DNA of 64,000 nt from Camarhynchus parvulus (lineage: Eukaryota > Chordata > Aves > Passeriformes > Thraupidae): the NCBI RefSeq assembly GCF_901933205.1, contig NC_044577.1, forward strand, positions 7,079,321 through 7,143,320, in the 5' to 3' direction. Below, piece after piece: positions 49,801-63,602 of this stretch (positions are counted from its first letter, which is position 1; every line of letters starts with the position of its first letter). The notes beneath the pieces were generated by a model. That model had not been told where the DNA came from. It ran no database searches and saw nothing but the letters and a program-made list of their open reading frames with translations. The translations under genes were made by a program, and so were the position numbers.

Positions 49801-50985
49801 AAATAGTTATGGGTGCTCATAATTCCAAAGCAAAACTCAGGCAGAACGTGACTCCTTTTTCCCAGAAGTTTTCACTGTTTTTTCTTTTAAAAAGTTTAAT
49901 ATATGCTGTAAGATATATTCATGTCAATTTGTGTGTTCTGTTCATTTTCAGAAGTGCTAGGGTCAGGGCAGAGCATTTTCACAGGGTAAAATTAGAAAGC
50001 TATTCAGAATAAGTTAAAAAGCCAGTATTTTACTTCTTAACTGTTTGGTTTTGTTTGGTGTTTTTCAAATGGGTGTTACACATTCTGCTCATTTTATCCA
50101 TCTTCAGCAAGCAGCGATGGTCCTCTTAGTACACAGGGATTTTTGAAGTGTAATTTCACTTAGGCAATAGATTCAAATGCTCAGTTACTTTAATGGAATT
50201 AAAGTGGTTTCAAAATATTTCAGAACCTTAGCCCTGGGGAAATATGTTCTCCTGTTCTGATTGTTACACAATGACAAATCAGTTTCTTCAGTAGTTATCA
50301 GATGGTGCATCTTTGAATGGCCATGACCATGTATCTATAGTGGGAAACACTTGTTTTTTACATCTTCTCACCCATTCTTGATTGATCTACTCAGAGTGCT
50401 CCAAAGACAGAGGAGACACAAGGCAACACCCACGAAAGCAGTTGATCTGGTGCAGGGCTGGGACTTCTGACACACAGCTGTGCACAGAAACAAAATCTGA
50501 AGAGGAGGAAATATATGCTGATAATAAAATGGATTATGCATGTCCCTTTTCACTTCATAATTCCTGGTTGTGGGAGATGCCAGACTATTCTGAGAGGACA
50601 GTGATGATTTGGAGTCTGTGTGGGAAAGCTACAAGATGCCAACTTCTCCCACCCTATCTTGGCTTCTGTTACAAGTGGGTCACCTGCAGATCCAAGTCTT
50701 GCAGAAAGAGAAAAGTACATTTATTTAGACCCAGGTCCATGACTTAAAAGGCTTTTTCTCTTCTATATATTCAGGGAAACCTGATGATTTCATTTTGATC
50801 TAATGGTCCCACTGCTCTGAGCTCTCCACACCTGTTACGACTCAGCTAAATTAGAATATAAAAACCATTAAAATTTTACAAGTATTTTACATCCTATATG
50901 ACTTTTTTACTTGCTAAACATTTGCTGTGGAACTTTGATACAATTTGGATGGCAGAACAGTTTCTGTTAAATAAAATCCTTTTGG
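46816..50985. other. Non-coding DNA, no gene seen
   Basis: 46.8-47.95 kb carries repeated GCTAG-containing words and may be a decayed minisatellite (see findings). 47.95-50.98 kb is ordinary AT-rich sequence with no coding or RNA signal. Confidence 0.55.
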
Positions 50986-51315
50986 GTAGGTGCACAGTTT
51001 GTGGTGATTGGGAGTGGGGCCCAGCCTCATCCCCAATGGGTTACAGCTGTGAGCAGCAGGTGAGCAGCACTGACAGCAATGAGCCATGCAGTGCCCAGGG
51101 GCACTGACCAACCACCACAGGGAACAGAGGGCACACAGGTGCAGCACATCAACATGAGGGGTACAAAAGGTTGGACTGAAAAATAAGAAAGAGCAGATGC
51201 TTACAGACTTCTGAAGTGGTAAGTTGTTACTCTGTTTGGGTTGAAGCTTTCTGAAATTGTGTAGTGGTGCTCTGTGTATTGTGGCCCTCTTGACAGTGAC
51301 GTGCTGTGGCACTAA
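50986..51315. other. GC-richer island, possible old interspersed element
   Basis: This stretch is visibly GC-richer than both flanks and is open on the minus strand (50914-51312, 132 codons) with a Cys/His-rich product lacking a recognisable domain. The abrupt change in composition suggests an inserted element such as a solo LTR, but I could not identify matching TG...CA ends or a target-site duplication. No function is assigned. Confidence 0.25.
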
Positions 51316-53944
51316 GGAATCTGATATATCCTAATGAAAATGGTAGGTCTGACATTCACTTCTATGTGGTTATACAAGCTTATGCTGTACTTTGGTTTGC
51401 CTCTTGTAACTCAACCTTCTGGAAAGCAGATCGATAGTAAACAAGTAAGTCAAGGTATGATTAGGCTTGCACACCCTGTGGCTTGTCCATCTGTAAACAT
51501 GTTTTCTGCTATTGAATTTTCCCATCTATCACATTTTTGCATCTCTGTTTCTTCCAGATAGCTGGTTCTCATAAATTATGCAATGAGCGTATCACTCAAA
51601 ATAAGGACAAGTGATATCCTCCCAAGAATTAATCTGGGGCTTCAACTAGGTCATTCCTGTCTGAGGCCACATAGACCATTATTTTTAACATGCCCCAGCA
51701 AAAATAACCGTGCTGCACAATGTCTAGGGAAATTAAGAAGTTCTTGAGAATCTGGATAACACGTTTTGTACTGGAAAAGTTACAGAAACCATTGAGGAGG
51801 AGGATATTATAGGAAAAAAAAACCTCACAAAACAAATCTAACAGTTGACATGAAGGATTCAGTTCTCAGAAACCAATGGGGTGTAATTTTCCCATTATTT
51901 TCTGCATATTTCAATACAAAATCAACCTCTCTCTGGAAAGGTAGAAGAGGAATGAAAAAAAGTGTTCTACCTACAGCTGTCAGAAAGAAATGCACCAATT
52001 AATTTTACATCAGCCTTCCAAAGTTGGAGATAAAAAGAAAAAGGTGATTTTGAAGTTCAGTTAATATTTTTCCCATTTTTTATTTTAATAATCCAAAATG
52101 CACAGTAAAATGTTAGAAGAAGTGCCATCTATACTGTAATCTGAGTGCACCAAATTCAATTGGACCCTTGCTGTTCACAAATAACAAGTCTAGAAGTCAA
52201 AAAAACCCCAGGGCTAATTCAAGTGTGCTAAAATTCAAAAGAAAAACAGCATATGCATAACTCATAGCTGAACATAATCCAAATAGTTTAGGTACCCCTT
52301 TTTACAAAGGTTTTCTGTTGCCCTTTCAGTTTTTACTTTTGTGGAGGGATATTCTGCTCTGCCACTGAACTTTACAGCTTTAATGGCCACTCTTCTCTAG
52401 CTGTTCTTAGCAGCAGATGCAGCTCAGTGTGTTTAACAGCAGGAACCTTGGCCTGGGGAGCCATGAGCCCCACTCAGTGAGTACTTCCAGAATGGCTTTT
52501 ACTCTGTTCCTCTGTGCTGACCCAACAACCTAGCAAACATTTCATTATGTCGGCTCTGTGGGACATGTGGGATGCAGAACAGAGAGCATGAAAGGGTAGG
52601 AACACTTCACTATTATTTTCTTATTATTTTGCAGTTACAGAATGTTTGGCAAATGATGGTACACAAAGTTGCAAGGCAGATGCTATAAATTGGGTCAGTA
52701 TGATATATATGTCTGCCAAAGAGCTGTTTAAGTACATTTTCACTGTTTCCAGCAAAAATAACAAGAGAGAAGTAAAGACATCATGAAGTAATTATGTCAT
52801 TTGGAAAGAAAATATAGCAGGGATTTTTAAAACATACATGCAAAGGGAAGAACAAATTGAACACACACCATACTTGAAAACTTAATGGAAAAGGAGTAAT
52901 CTATAACAAAAAACCAAAGCAATCTACCCTCAGTTCAGTCTAAAATCCAAATTATATCATATGTAGGGTCACTAATGAAAGGAAAGGTGGAAACTGCTGT
53001 CTTTTTTGGATGCCATTTTTATTCTCTGCTCAAGGAGCAAGGGGCTTTGTAATGCCAAACATTTTACAAACCAGGGATTAGTTAAAACAGTGGAGCATTG
53101 AAGAGAAAGCTAATCAATTCAGCTATAACCACTTGTCTCAAATGCAGTAGTGCAGGCCTCAGTCTTGCCTAATCCCTAATGTAGGGGGCTACACAAGTAT
53201 CCTCACTGAACTGTAGAGTCGCTCAGGCAGAGCTGTTTGGTGTTACTTCCTAACCAGAGATCTGTCCACACAAGGAAAGGGGCACACTTTAAACACATCT
53301 ATCTAAAAAAAGCAGAAATTAAGCTCAATACATAAAATACCAGTTTGGAGATGAAACCATGCACACAAGACTAAGGGACAAATGGTTGATGACAAGGGAC
53401 AGAATGAAAAAGCTGAGAAAGGAGACTCATCTGTAAATCTCAGGGGAACTTCCCTGTTTGGAGTTCCAGGAGACAGCAATATGGGAAAATACAGCAAGAA
53501 CCAAGGCCACTTGATAATGGGCTGGACTGAAAGATTATGGTTGTGACTAAGTCAGTCCTAAGTGACTAATTAAGTCCTTTCCATCTCCAATGTCTCCAAT
53601 AAAACCTCTTCCCTAAAATAAAAAACAAATATCTGTAGATGAGCCAAAACAAAAAGTGATGTTTCCTCTAGAAAAGACCCAAGGGCCTTGAGGGCAATGC
53701 AAATCAAATGCTTTTGGTTTGGAAGGAATAAATATTGTTATGGGCTGTGGAGGCAATCAAAATCCCATAAAGGAAACTAGTAAATGCCTATTTACCCTAA
53801 AATGAAGAGGTGATACTTAGCTGTGTAACGTGGAAATACAGCTGTGGCGTGTGTTTAAAGACCAGTATATCTTCATGAATGCAATGCTTTGTTATCAGGC
53901 CCTGTGCTGCAAGTCACTGAGGAGGCTTTACAGCTTCTTTTTGG

Positions 53945-53976
53945 GGTTTTTTTTTTGGTGGTTTTTTTTTTTCCCC
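53945..53976. repeat. T-rich low-complexity tract
   Basis: Two runs of T (10 and 11) are separated by GGTGG and ended by CCCC. Frames through it are Phe-rich artefacts. Confidence 0.85.
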
Positions 53977-54301
53977 AACAAAGTGGCTGATGATTTTAAG
54001 GATTTTCTAGCAGGTCTGTATTCCAGTTCCTAAGGGTATTTTCTAACATGCTAAACTTGCCATGCTGATCTCTATAGGCCCTCTGGCTTGCTGCTTCCTA
54101 ATGAAGATAGTGCTGGAGCTGACTGAAGTTTTCAGCATCAAATAATATGTGGCTAGATAGCCCTGGCTCTTCCACAAAGGGAAATAATTCCTATTTGGCT
54201 GTATTTGCATTCCTATTTGCTTTATGCAAATACTTATGAGAGCTTTATGGCCCACTGTCTCCAACATGCCAATTTTCATGCTATTCCTTTTTTGGTCTGG
54301 A

Positions 54302-54342
54302 AAATTTTTTGGGTTTTCTTTTTTTTTTCTTTTTTGTTTTTA
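54302..54342. repeat. T-rich low-complexity tract
   Basis: About 40 bases of mostly T with isolated G and C. Simple low-complexity sequence. Confidence 0.85.
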
Positions 54343-57310
54343 ATATTATACTCTGCAATGCTGTATTACTCACAGCAATCTTCCACATTTAACCACTTTA
54401 TGAGACTGTTTAATGGCTTGAGTTATGCTCAGAACTTGCAAAGTCACAGGTTATCAGTGTCAAATGATCTAGTTTCATGCACTCACAGGGTCACATTCTG
54501 TTCAGGATCTTTCCAATTCTTTTAAGCTATATAGTTCTTCAAAAACCAGAACATCTTATAATGTGGTTTCTTCTTTCTTGAGCTTTGTTTTGAACATCCC
54601 CATAGTACTGTGTGGGGTAAATCTGAGCAAAAGTAGAAAGGAAACTTCAGAATACCCAGGAAACAGGGAAAACCTGACATAAAGGTTTCAAAGATCAGCA
54701 GAACTCTCTGAAGTTGAGAAGAAGGAAGCAGGAGTTTGGAAGTAAAAGATAGTTGTACTTTGCCATAAACTTGGCCCCAGCTCTGCTTTTGTGCATATGC
54801 AGATATGTATGCGTGATGAAAAATTATTTTCCTCAGGACTTGCATCCTTGTTATTTATTATATCCCAGCAGCACGATGTGATGTGCCAAGATCTCAGCTG
54901 GATTTGGCCCAAAATTCCAAAATTAAGCAAGTAAATGGATGCAAGTCAAGTTAAAATTTTTTCATTGAATTCAGAAGTCAATTAAGTTATGCCATAGCTA
55001 TTCCCTCAGTCCATGTTGCCCAGCTTTCAGCAATTACTGACACGAAATGCAGTGTGGCACTGCAGACCTGGGCTCTGCTCCCACACATCAATTCTTTTCC
55101 TATTCACATTTATGACCTCTAAGGAGGCTTTTCTTATTGAACTCTCCCGTTTCACATTGAGAACAACCTTTTGGCTCAGGGGGCCTAACAAAGCGCTCAA
55201 AATATTCTTGTACAGTTGTTATTTTACATCTGTGGTGGGTTTGCATAGGTAGTAAAACCAAAAAGATTCTTCTAGTAAGCTGCTGAAAAAAAGAGCAAGT
55301 GCTTCTCAGGGCAAACAGGCATCCTGACCAGCTCTGAAGTTACATGGAAGCAAGTTCTATAATATCCAAGGCATGTGACAAATAACTGGCATTCACTTTC
55401 TCCTTTCTAGTCTGTGTGGGTAAGAAAAACTGGCATGAATTATGCGGCTACAGTTGAGCAAAATCTTTGAATTTCATCTGGTTTAAATAACTAAAAGGTT
55501 TTCTCTCATCTTGAAACTATCTTATGAACCTCTTTATAAACTTTCCTCCCAATATGGGGATTTGAAATTATGCTGCCTATTACCCAGTAGGGAGGCTTAG
55601 TGTCAGGCCTTGAGTTTCGGGAGTGGTTTGGGAGACTCTTTCTTCTTTCTTTTGATGCTGTTCTTGCATTTATAAATGAAGATTTCATAAGAAAAAGCAC
55701 AAGCATTCAACAGGACTCAATTCCTAAATTCACAGTGTAGCCCACCCATGTATTAAGTCATTTTCAGTCCATCTTAATGACTTCTTCCCTACAGGAGACA
55801 GGACAGACAGGGAAAAATTAGGAGTTCCTCTCAGAACATAATCCATCAGATCAGTTAGACTGTGTTACCACATCTTGAATACTTGAATCCCTGTATTGGA
55901 GACTGTAAGTTATAAATAACCATAAAATAATTTTTCCATAAGCAGAATTATTTGCTTACTCATGTCTGCCAGCTGTCCAAAAGTGACAGGAAGGAATAAT
56001 AACATGAACCAAGTACAGTTAGATTAATCTTCCTGACAATATATATCTGGCATTCATACAGTGCAGAACAATAAAAATAATAGTAAAAAATGCAAAAGTG
56101 GTGTACTTTGTTCTGAATACAGAAGAGAAGACTGGATTTGCCACACCATTTCTAAAATGGGCCAACAGGCTTTTGCTGTGCTGAGCTGAAGGAATGTAGG
56201 CCGCATAACTTCAGTATGATCAGGAGCTCTAGGATTCCCAGTTAAAAAACTTGTTAAAATTTTATTCCTAATAAAACTTCTAAATAGGGTTATAGTTGTG
56301 CCAGGCTTTATTAGTGAATGTGCACCTTTCTATTGTATGCAGGATCAGTGATTAAAAGAAACTTGTTTAGTCCTTCCTTTAAAGAAATAATATTAAATTA
56401 AGCCTGGAATAAAAAAAATGCTAAATGTTGTTTGGTTTTAGACTTTATGCAGATCCCCCAAGTCAGGCTAAAACTAAGACACTATTGATGCTGACACTCC
56501 TTTTGATTGTATAATTTCTCTTTTCTCCCTACCATTTATAACATATCTAGCTCTTGTGATTGTTGGGAAGATGTGGTATCGAGCTGCATTTATTGTTTGG
56601 ATTTACATCATGGATCTGACTCAATGCTATGATGATTTTCAGATCCTGTTTTGAGTAGATACCTGCTGAGGCAGCAGCACTTCATCTTTTTGTTTACTGC
56701 AGTGGTCTTTGAGCCAGGCTTTGGACATCATTATAATTCTGCTTCCCATCCCTCTGCTTTTTATTCACATGACAGTAAATGGCTTCCAGAAAGGAGAAAG
56801 GCTGATAGCTTTGCATGTAGGTTCAGCCAACAGAAACTTTTATACTTTTTTTTTTTAATATCATAAAAATTTCTTATGTTTAGCTCTGCCCTGTTTCTTT
56901 ATGTCTTCCTCTTCACCACACAAAATTGCTGTAGTACAGGAATATACACTGTGAAAGCCCAAGGTAATAAATCCTTTATTGTGTCATTCCTCCACACCTC
57001 TGCTTTGGTGCCAGTATCTGCAGAGCTTGTTTTAACTTTCTGTGTTGATCTCAAATGCTGACTATTTCCTGGAAGACACACATTTTTCTCACTCTCATTT
57101 CTCATTCCCTTCCTCGTTTGATGTCACTAACTACTGGAGAAGGAATCCCAAATTCCTCAGAAATTAAGACAGAGGTAAGGAATAACTTTCATACAAGCTA
57201 TCAGTTAAAGATTTTAAGCATTTCAACTGTGCTGAACTGCATGGCTGAGAAATATGTAAAGTTAACTAGAGATTGAAATATGTCTCTGAATTCATACAGA
57301 TAAATGAAAG

Positions 57311-57580
57311 GAAGTTCTAACATAGTGAAAATATTGAAAACACTGTGTGAGAAGAAGCCCTGTGCTGTACCACATTATGCTTTTCTTCTGTGAAACTGTG
57401 AGTTCAGTGTTCCTGAAACCGAGAGCACATTTTGAAAGGGAGCCTTTTTTAGCGCTGGATGCAGAAGTGTTTAATTGTTTGGAAATCTATCCACTTAACT
57501 CCAAAAACTAGTAATAGCAGCATTCATTTTTCCACAAGGAAAACTTGATTTGCCCTTCCAAAAAGCCATAGTCCCTTGAG
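57311..57580. repeat. Unclassified dispersed repeat B, copy 1
   Basis: This segment matches 63323-63602 in the same orientation. Shared words in order are TTCTAACAT, CTGTGAAACTGTGAG, TTCCTGAAAC, CAGAAGTGTTTAATTGTT, TCCACT-AAC-CCAAA, CCTTCCAAAAA/CTTTCCAAAAA, and ATAGTCCCTTGA at the end. By eye about three bases in four agree in the core, with a ~30-base length difference near the start. It is not a family I recognise. No protein-coding frame is shared by both copies. Confidence 0.8.
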
Positions 57581-60500
57581 AAATTGATACTGCTTGACTT
57601 GACAGCAGAAATGGCTCCAGCTAGAGGCAGTGTGGTTCCTGCTGCTGGTGAGCTGCCTCCCCAGGTGTGCATCCCTGCTGCTGAAAGGAGGTGACAGTTC
57701 CAAGCCTCCAAGTGCTCTGGTCATGCTGTTCTTCTGTTCATGACCCTCTAAATTTCAGCTCTGTTGTTGTTTCTGCCTGGTGCAAGGGCTGCTTACAGCC
57801 CACAGATGAACAGGATCCTCTTGTTTCCTTGTGAATTTATAGTTTCACTGTCCTGAGTAAGAGGAAGTAAAGCAGTACAGGGAAGAACCCAGGTAGCCAC
57901 AGTGCCCTGTGGTGCTGCAGCACAGCACCGGTTCCTGCACTCCTCTCAAGGCTGTGGTGAAATTTTTTTCTATCTGCATTGTCTTCTATGAAAGGCACGG
58001 AGCCACCTTCCCTGAAATTGGGTGATTATTTTTGCTTGTGTGTATGGAGTAAAACAAGGAAGAGACCTGGAAATGCGTAAAAGAAGCATTATGTCCCTGT
58101 GCCTAGAATCTCTTGGCATCCATGAGTGGTGCACACAAATTATGTGCAGAAATTCAGACATGTGAAGTGAGTATATGGCAATACTCCTGTTATTGGAGAT
58201 GGAATAGGAGTTCAGGGAGGAAGGGGGAGTGCTGGCATGCTTGAAGGCTTGCTCCACTTCTGAATCAGTGTTTGCAGAAATCACACTGCTAGCCAGCAGG
58301 GTGGTGTCCCTTCCAGCAGTGCTTTTAAGGGTAATGCAAAACCCATCACAGCCTAGTGCCATTGCAGAGTACAACTTGGCAACCTGCAGCATCAATGGGA
58401 GCTCCCAGCCTGTTACCAGGGACCAATATCTAAAAATACACTGAAGGCCTAAATATTCCTACACACACTGAATACCACTCAATACTTATAGTTCCAGCCT
58501 CCAAATGAAGCATTTGGGAGGAAGCTGCTGGGTTCATTTTCTCAAGACAGGAAAAACATATTTCCAAACAGGTTTTAGCCCAGCTTGTTCAGTCTGCCCC
58601 GAACAGATTTCCAGAAAAGTTGCATCATGACATCTCCTGCTGGACTCAAAGCAAAAGCCATACGCTCATAATGTTCCCTGCCTTGGAAGGACACAGTATA
58701 GGAAGCAGACAGGTGCAGGACAAACTGCATAGCAGAAATTTGCTTTTACTTTCTTAAACAATACCCACAATGTTGGCAAGGAGGGGAAAAAACAGATCAG
58801 CCCTAACAACTTTTTGATATTTGGCTCAGATTATCAACATGGAGAGAAACTACTTTCCAAAGTATATACACTGAAATGCTTCTGCCACTGAGTCCTCATT
58901 AGTGGGATATGCAGAAGCCCTCACAAGTGTACTCATTTCAGACAGTGAAGAGCTAGTAAATTATCTTTCCTTGAAACTAATACCAAACTAGAACAAGAGA
59001 AGGTTTATCATAAGCATTAGATAAAAATGGAACAAGATCATTACTAATTTCAGAATAATTGGTGGGCTTTGCCTCATGTACTTCAGATACAAGTGGAAAC
59101 ACCTGGCTTCAGGGCCATGGTGGGGTTGGAGGATGTTCAGGTACCTTGCTGCTCTCTTGAAACATGGACATTTGTTCTGTGTTCTCACATTGCTGTGTGA
59201 TAGAAAGTGTGTGGATGACTCATTTTCTAAAGAAGTTCAAGGCCCTGGAGAAACATTCTGGAATCCTGATTTTGGAGGAAATATTTCATTCTGTTCTCAG
59301 TTGAAGTACACCAGAACAGGAGTCTTTGAGAACCAGTGAAAAGGTGGTGATTTATTGCTGTGGTGAAACAGGCTGAAGTCCAGTCTCCAATACTTCTTGC
59401 ACAGGAGTTCATAATGGGTACGTCACTATTAGTCACCACATGAAGAAGTGCTTTGATATTTTTTTGTTTGCTTTATAAAAATGTGCCCCTGCTTTTATTG
59501 TTTCCTAAATACATTAAATACATCCAGTTCAGTGTGTATTAATGATGTAGGCTTTTTTGTAATCTCTTTGATTCAACTGAAGCAGTTTAAGAAGCTAGGG
59601 GATGATCTTGGGCTCTGCAGCAGGAAAACACAGGAACTGAAATTGTGCAAGGGTAGATAAGGCCAAGCCAGTAATTCCACAGGTTTTTTTTTTGTAGGGC
59701 CAAGAACAATATTAAAAATAATTTTTAAAAAAAAGATGCACCTGTAAAGATATTCTGCTTGGCAAGTTCATTAATATTTCAGCGAGGTTACAAAATGTCA
59801 CATCAGCTTGGTGGTCTATATTCAGGGGTCTCTGTACAATGTTCCATTGAGGGCTATGGGTACACCAATAGCTTCACACTCTAGTCTAGGCATATCACTG
59901 ACACTTTTAAGCCCCTTGATCATTGATTTTCTTTACAGTATTTTGTCTTAACTCAGAAAAGGAAATAGAAAGATATTAAGGAAGTTGTTCAAGTAATCTG
60001 TGATTTATACTGTGTCATTTCTTGATGATTACTCTGTACATAACCACAGTTAGAGCAGAAATTAAGAAAAAGCATGCACTTTCCAGTAATTTAGTAGTTA
60101 TGTATAGTTGTGCTGCATGTTGGAAGTCATTTATACAGGATAATACTCAGTCTCTACACTCAAGACTATAATCCCTTTAAATCTGACAGGAAAGGACGTT
60201 CAGAGACAAAACTGCAGAGGAAATAGCAATTCAATAAATATCTATCACTGTTCCAAGTCAGTGCTAAAGTGTTAGCACAGTACATTAGTACAGTATTAAG
60301 GGAAACGGTGCAGTTAGAGTGGCTGAGAAACACTCCCAAGTCTGTTCCAGTGTCCTCCCTAATGAGTAGAGGGCTGAGGATGTATAAGGTATTCTCAAAG
60401 CCTGCTTCCTGTTGAAGGAAAATTGCTTTGGCATAGGATCTCTGCAAGACAGCTGCAGGCTGCTCCCTTGGGAAGCCCTTCTAGGCTCCCCCAACAGAGT

Positions 60501-63322
60501 GGAGCCAAGGATAAAGGCTGCAGGAACATGCTAAAAACTCAACGTTTGCACCACTGCAGATGTTTGGAGTGGCACTATAATCCTCTTGCACAGGCTGGAA
60601 TGTGGCCCAGGTTTTGAACTGTCTAAACTACATTACAGCTGTGGCATAGAGATAATCAGGTGGACAAGATAACATTTTAACACTGCTCCTTTCCCCACCC
60701 CAACCAACATCCTGACTCAGTGAGGTCCATGTGGAGCCTGTGTGATGGGCACTCCTCACAAAAGAGAGCTGGGAAGAGATCCAAGTTGCAGTTGACTCAA
60801 ATTGGTCAGCAGGGATGATTCTGATGCTGATTGTGTGTGTCACAGACCTGTAGGTGGGGTTTTTCAAAAGCAAAGTGAGGTGGTTGAGTCGTTGGTCTAA
60901 GGGGAAAAAAATTCTTTTTACCACAGAATGCTGGTATCTATTCTCTTTCTTCCCCTGAACAGTTCCTGATGCAACAGTAGTTATGTGCTCAGGTCAATAC
61001 CACGTTTGTTCCTTTTCCCCACAGGATGGATTGTAGTTTTGTATATATGAGAAATACCCAGATCTAGACTTCAAGAAAATCTCAATCACTACATTTTCAG
61101 TAGCCTAAATCACACTGCACTTTGTTCAGCACATTTAAGTCTAGATGTCAAATCAGGCATAAAACCCTTCATGTTAATATTCAATTTACTAGCAGCTAAT
61201 TTTTATTACTTTAAGCTGCATTTTTATGATTAGGCTAGTGTAAAGCCCTCAGGTATGAAAAAAATTCCAAGGAATGAAAATCAGTGATATTTTTCAGGTT
61301 TTTAAATTGGTACTTTAAGCCCAAGAAGTTTGGGAGCTATGACTGGAATCTATATAATATTGGTCTACAATAAACCAATCAGACTTTATTTGCTTTTTTA
61401 TACTTAAGACATGGTGTATACATAATCACTAATATAAGAGAAATTTATCCATCTAATCCTAAATTTAAACTTTTCCTGGAAAATATTTAAACTATATTAC
61501 ATTTAACTAAACTGGCAGCTTTTCAGCATGCCATGTTTTTGAGAACACAAAGTAAAAGTGTAAACATTTCAAGGAATGTCAATGGATAATTTTAATTTAA
61601 TATATCATTTTTCATTCAGCAACTGAAAGAAAGAGTCATGTTTACTTTTTTATTGTTAATATTGCTCAGGCTTTTTGAAAGAGTCGGATGAAAATGTTCT
61701 TTTTTCATAATGCATCGGAATGTTCTGAGTTAATAGGTCAAAATATGTCAAAATATCTGCTCTGGAATGTCAGTCAAAAATTGCTGACACAATTTAAAGC
61801 TTGTGGATTTTATGCATTATCAAGTGTATCTCAAAAGTAATTTTCACAAAGCCCTCCTTTTTTTACAAATTAGAAGCATTTCTTTAGCATGTCCTTGAAA
61901 GCTTTGTTCCCTGCTGCTGAAGTGCAGTCTGCCTTGTTCACCTAAAATGAGGCAAAACTTAATTTATGCCAAATAACAGGCATGCATTGACAAAGACTTC
62001 AACTAATTGGAAAGAATTCAAAGATTTTTCTGTCATGAAGTAATTTTAAAAATAGAGAGTTTGTCACACATATTTGGACAGACAGCAGTAGTAACACTTT
62101 ACTTGAATATGTTCATTTAAATGCATATTCAAAGCAGGGAAACTGGAAGAATTGTACATCCTTTTTGCAGGCATTTTGCATAATTTATGTTAAATTGAGT
62201 TGGAGAGTGGGCAGATCTGGATTAGAGTTTGAATAGCTTACAATCATGTACAAGATGAAAGAGGAGTCTAGTGTAATAGAATTTGCATTTTGGGTGGTTT
62301 GGAGGCTATGAGTTCTACAGTGTGGAACTTAAATTCAGAGAATCAAGGTAGGGCAAAGGACTGTCCAATGCAAGTTGCTCTGAAGAAATTTTATTTTATA
62401 TTTTATTTATTTTGAGTAAGGCATCACTGTTCCTCGTGTGATTGCTATCTAACTCAAGGTGTGGGTTGTTTTGCTGTAAACTTTATGACACTCATACATC
62501 TGAAGGAAAAGAGAAATTTCATCAATGATGTTACTAATTTTCAAAGAAAATGTGAAATCAGTTGCAGTGTGCAGATGAGATAATGAAGATTGAAAAGGTT
62601 TACAACTGCTTTGCCAAGTGTGGAAAAATACTGAATGAACAAGTCATTAAGGGATCTATTATAGAATTAGAGACCCATGTAGAGCAATCGGACCAGATTA
62701 GATCCTGCTGTATGGATCAGATTTAGTTGAAAGCTTGTGGCTAAAGTGGAAAGTTTCCCTCATTCAGACAAGTAGTTTGGTAGCGGAGGTAGGTGACAGA
62801 AGAGTTGCACTTTTTTTTTATGCCAAGATTTTAATTTTTGACTCAATAAAAACAGTCTTTGGACTGCTCATTTTGTGACTGACCATTTGGAAATTTATCA
62901 TTCTCTTTTACCCTAGAGTGATACAGCTGAGACTTGACTCAGACATGGTGAAAATAGTAAAAACTAGACTGTACTACAGGATATTTCAAAGTAGAATTCA
63001 AGCTTAAAAGAACCGCCAAAAAAATAACGTTCATTTAGAGAAAAAGTTAGGTAAAAAGATTAAGTTTGGGGCTGAGAAATGACCATGACATCATATTTAA
63101 AGAAATGAAATGGCCTTTGTGCTTTATATGTGCATGTCATATCCTATAGAAGAGAATCTTTATGCATGAATGCTGGTTTTCTCCTCCCAGGAAAAAAAAG
63201 CCCAGAATGACATCCATTTAACTGGATACACAGAGAATTTTTCAGAAACCTGTACTCAGCCTACCAAGATGACTGGTGCTGTCCCCTGGAACAAAATGGG
63301 TATAATCCTTGAACAACTGGCC
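57581..63322. other. Non-coding DNA, no gene seen
   Basis: 57.6-57.95 kb is mildly GC-richer. The minus-strand frame 57970-58395 (141 codons) and the plus-strand frame 59076-59339 have no recognised domains. 61.0-63.0 kb is strongly AT-rich and contains a small cluster of transcription-factor-like words at 61700-61770 (see findings). Confidence 0.55.
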
Positions 63323-63602
63323 AACTTCTAACATGGGTGAGTGCTGAGCACAGAGGGTTTATGTCACAGAAGCCAGGAGCACAGTGTGGGAAGGAGCACT
63401 GTACTGCACCACTTTGTGCTTCCCTCCTGTGAAACTGTGAGGGCAGAATTCCTGAAACTAGGAATACATTTTCTTCTTTTTTAATACAAGCTACAGAAGT
63501 GTTTAATTGTTGAAAACCTGTCCACTCAACCCCAAAGATTAGAAATAATGGCATCAGGGAAAACCTTATTTCCCTTTCCAAAAACTCTCATAGTCCCTTG
63601 AA
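63323..63602. repeat. Unclassified dispersed repeat B, copy 2
   Basis: Second copy of the unit at 57311-57580, about 6 kb downstream in the same orientation, and similar along its whole length up to ATAGTCCCTTGA. The minus-strand open frame 63261-63581 covers this copy, but copy 1 lacks an equivalent, so it is unlikely to be a real protein. Confidence 0.8.

Larger units (their letters stand above)
51316..57310. other. Non-coding DNA, no gene seen
   Basis: AT-rich sequence with two T-rich low-complexity tracts (about 53945-53976 and 54302-54342). The open frames have no motifs. Confidence 0.6.

Noticed and set aside
50914..51312. 132-codon Cys/His-rich minus-strand frame
   Set aside because: The Cys and His residues show no zinc-finger or other spacing pattern. 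The frame coincides with a GC-richer island that may be a mobile-element remnant.
57970..58395. 141-codon minus-strand open frame
   Set aside because: No motif, no convincing start or splice context, and a length expected occasionally by chance in 64 kb.
60885..60910. tRNA-Leu-like word near GTTGAGTCGTTGGTCTAAGG
   Set aside because: No cloverleaf can be drawn around it and there is no B-box at the right distance.
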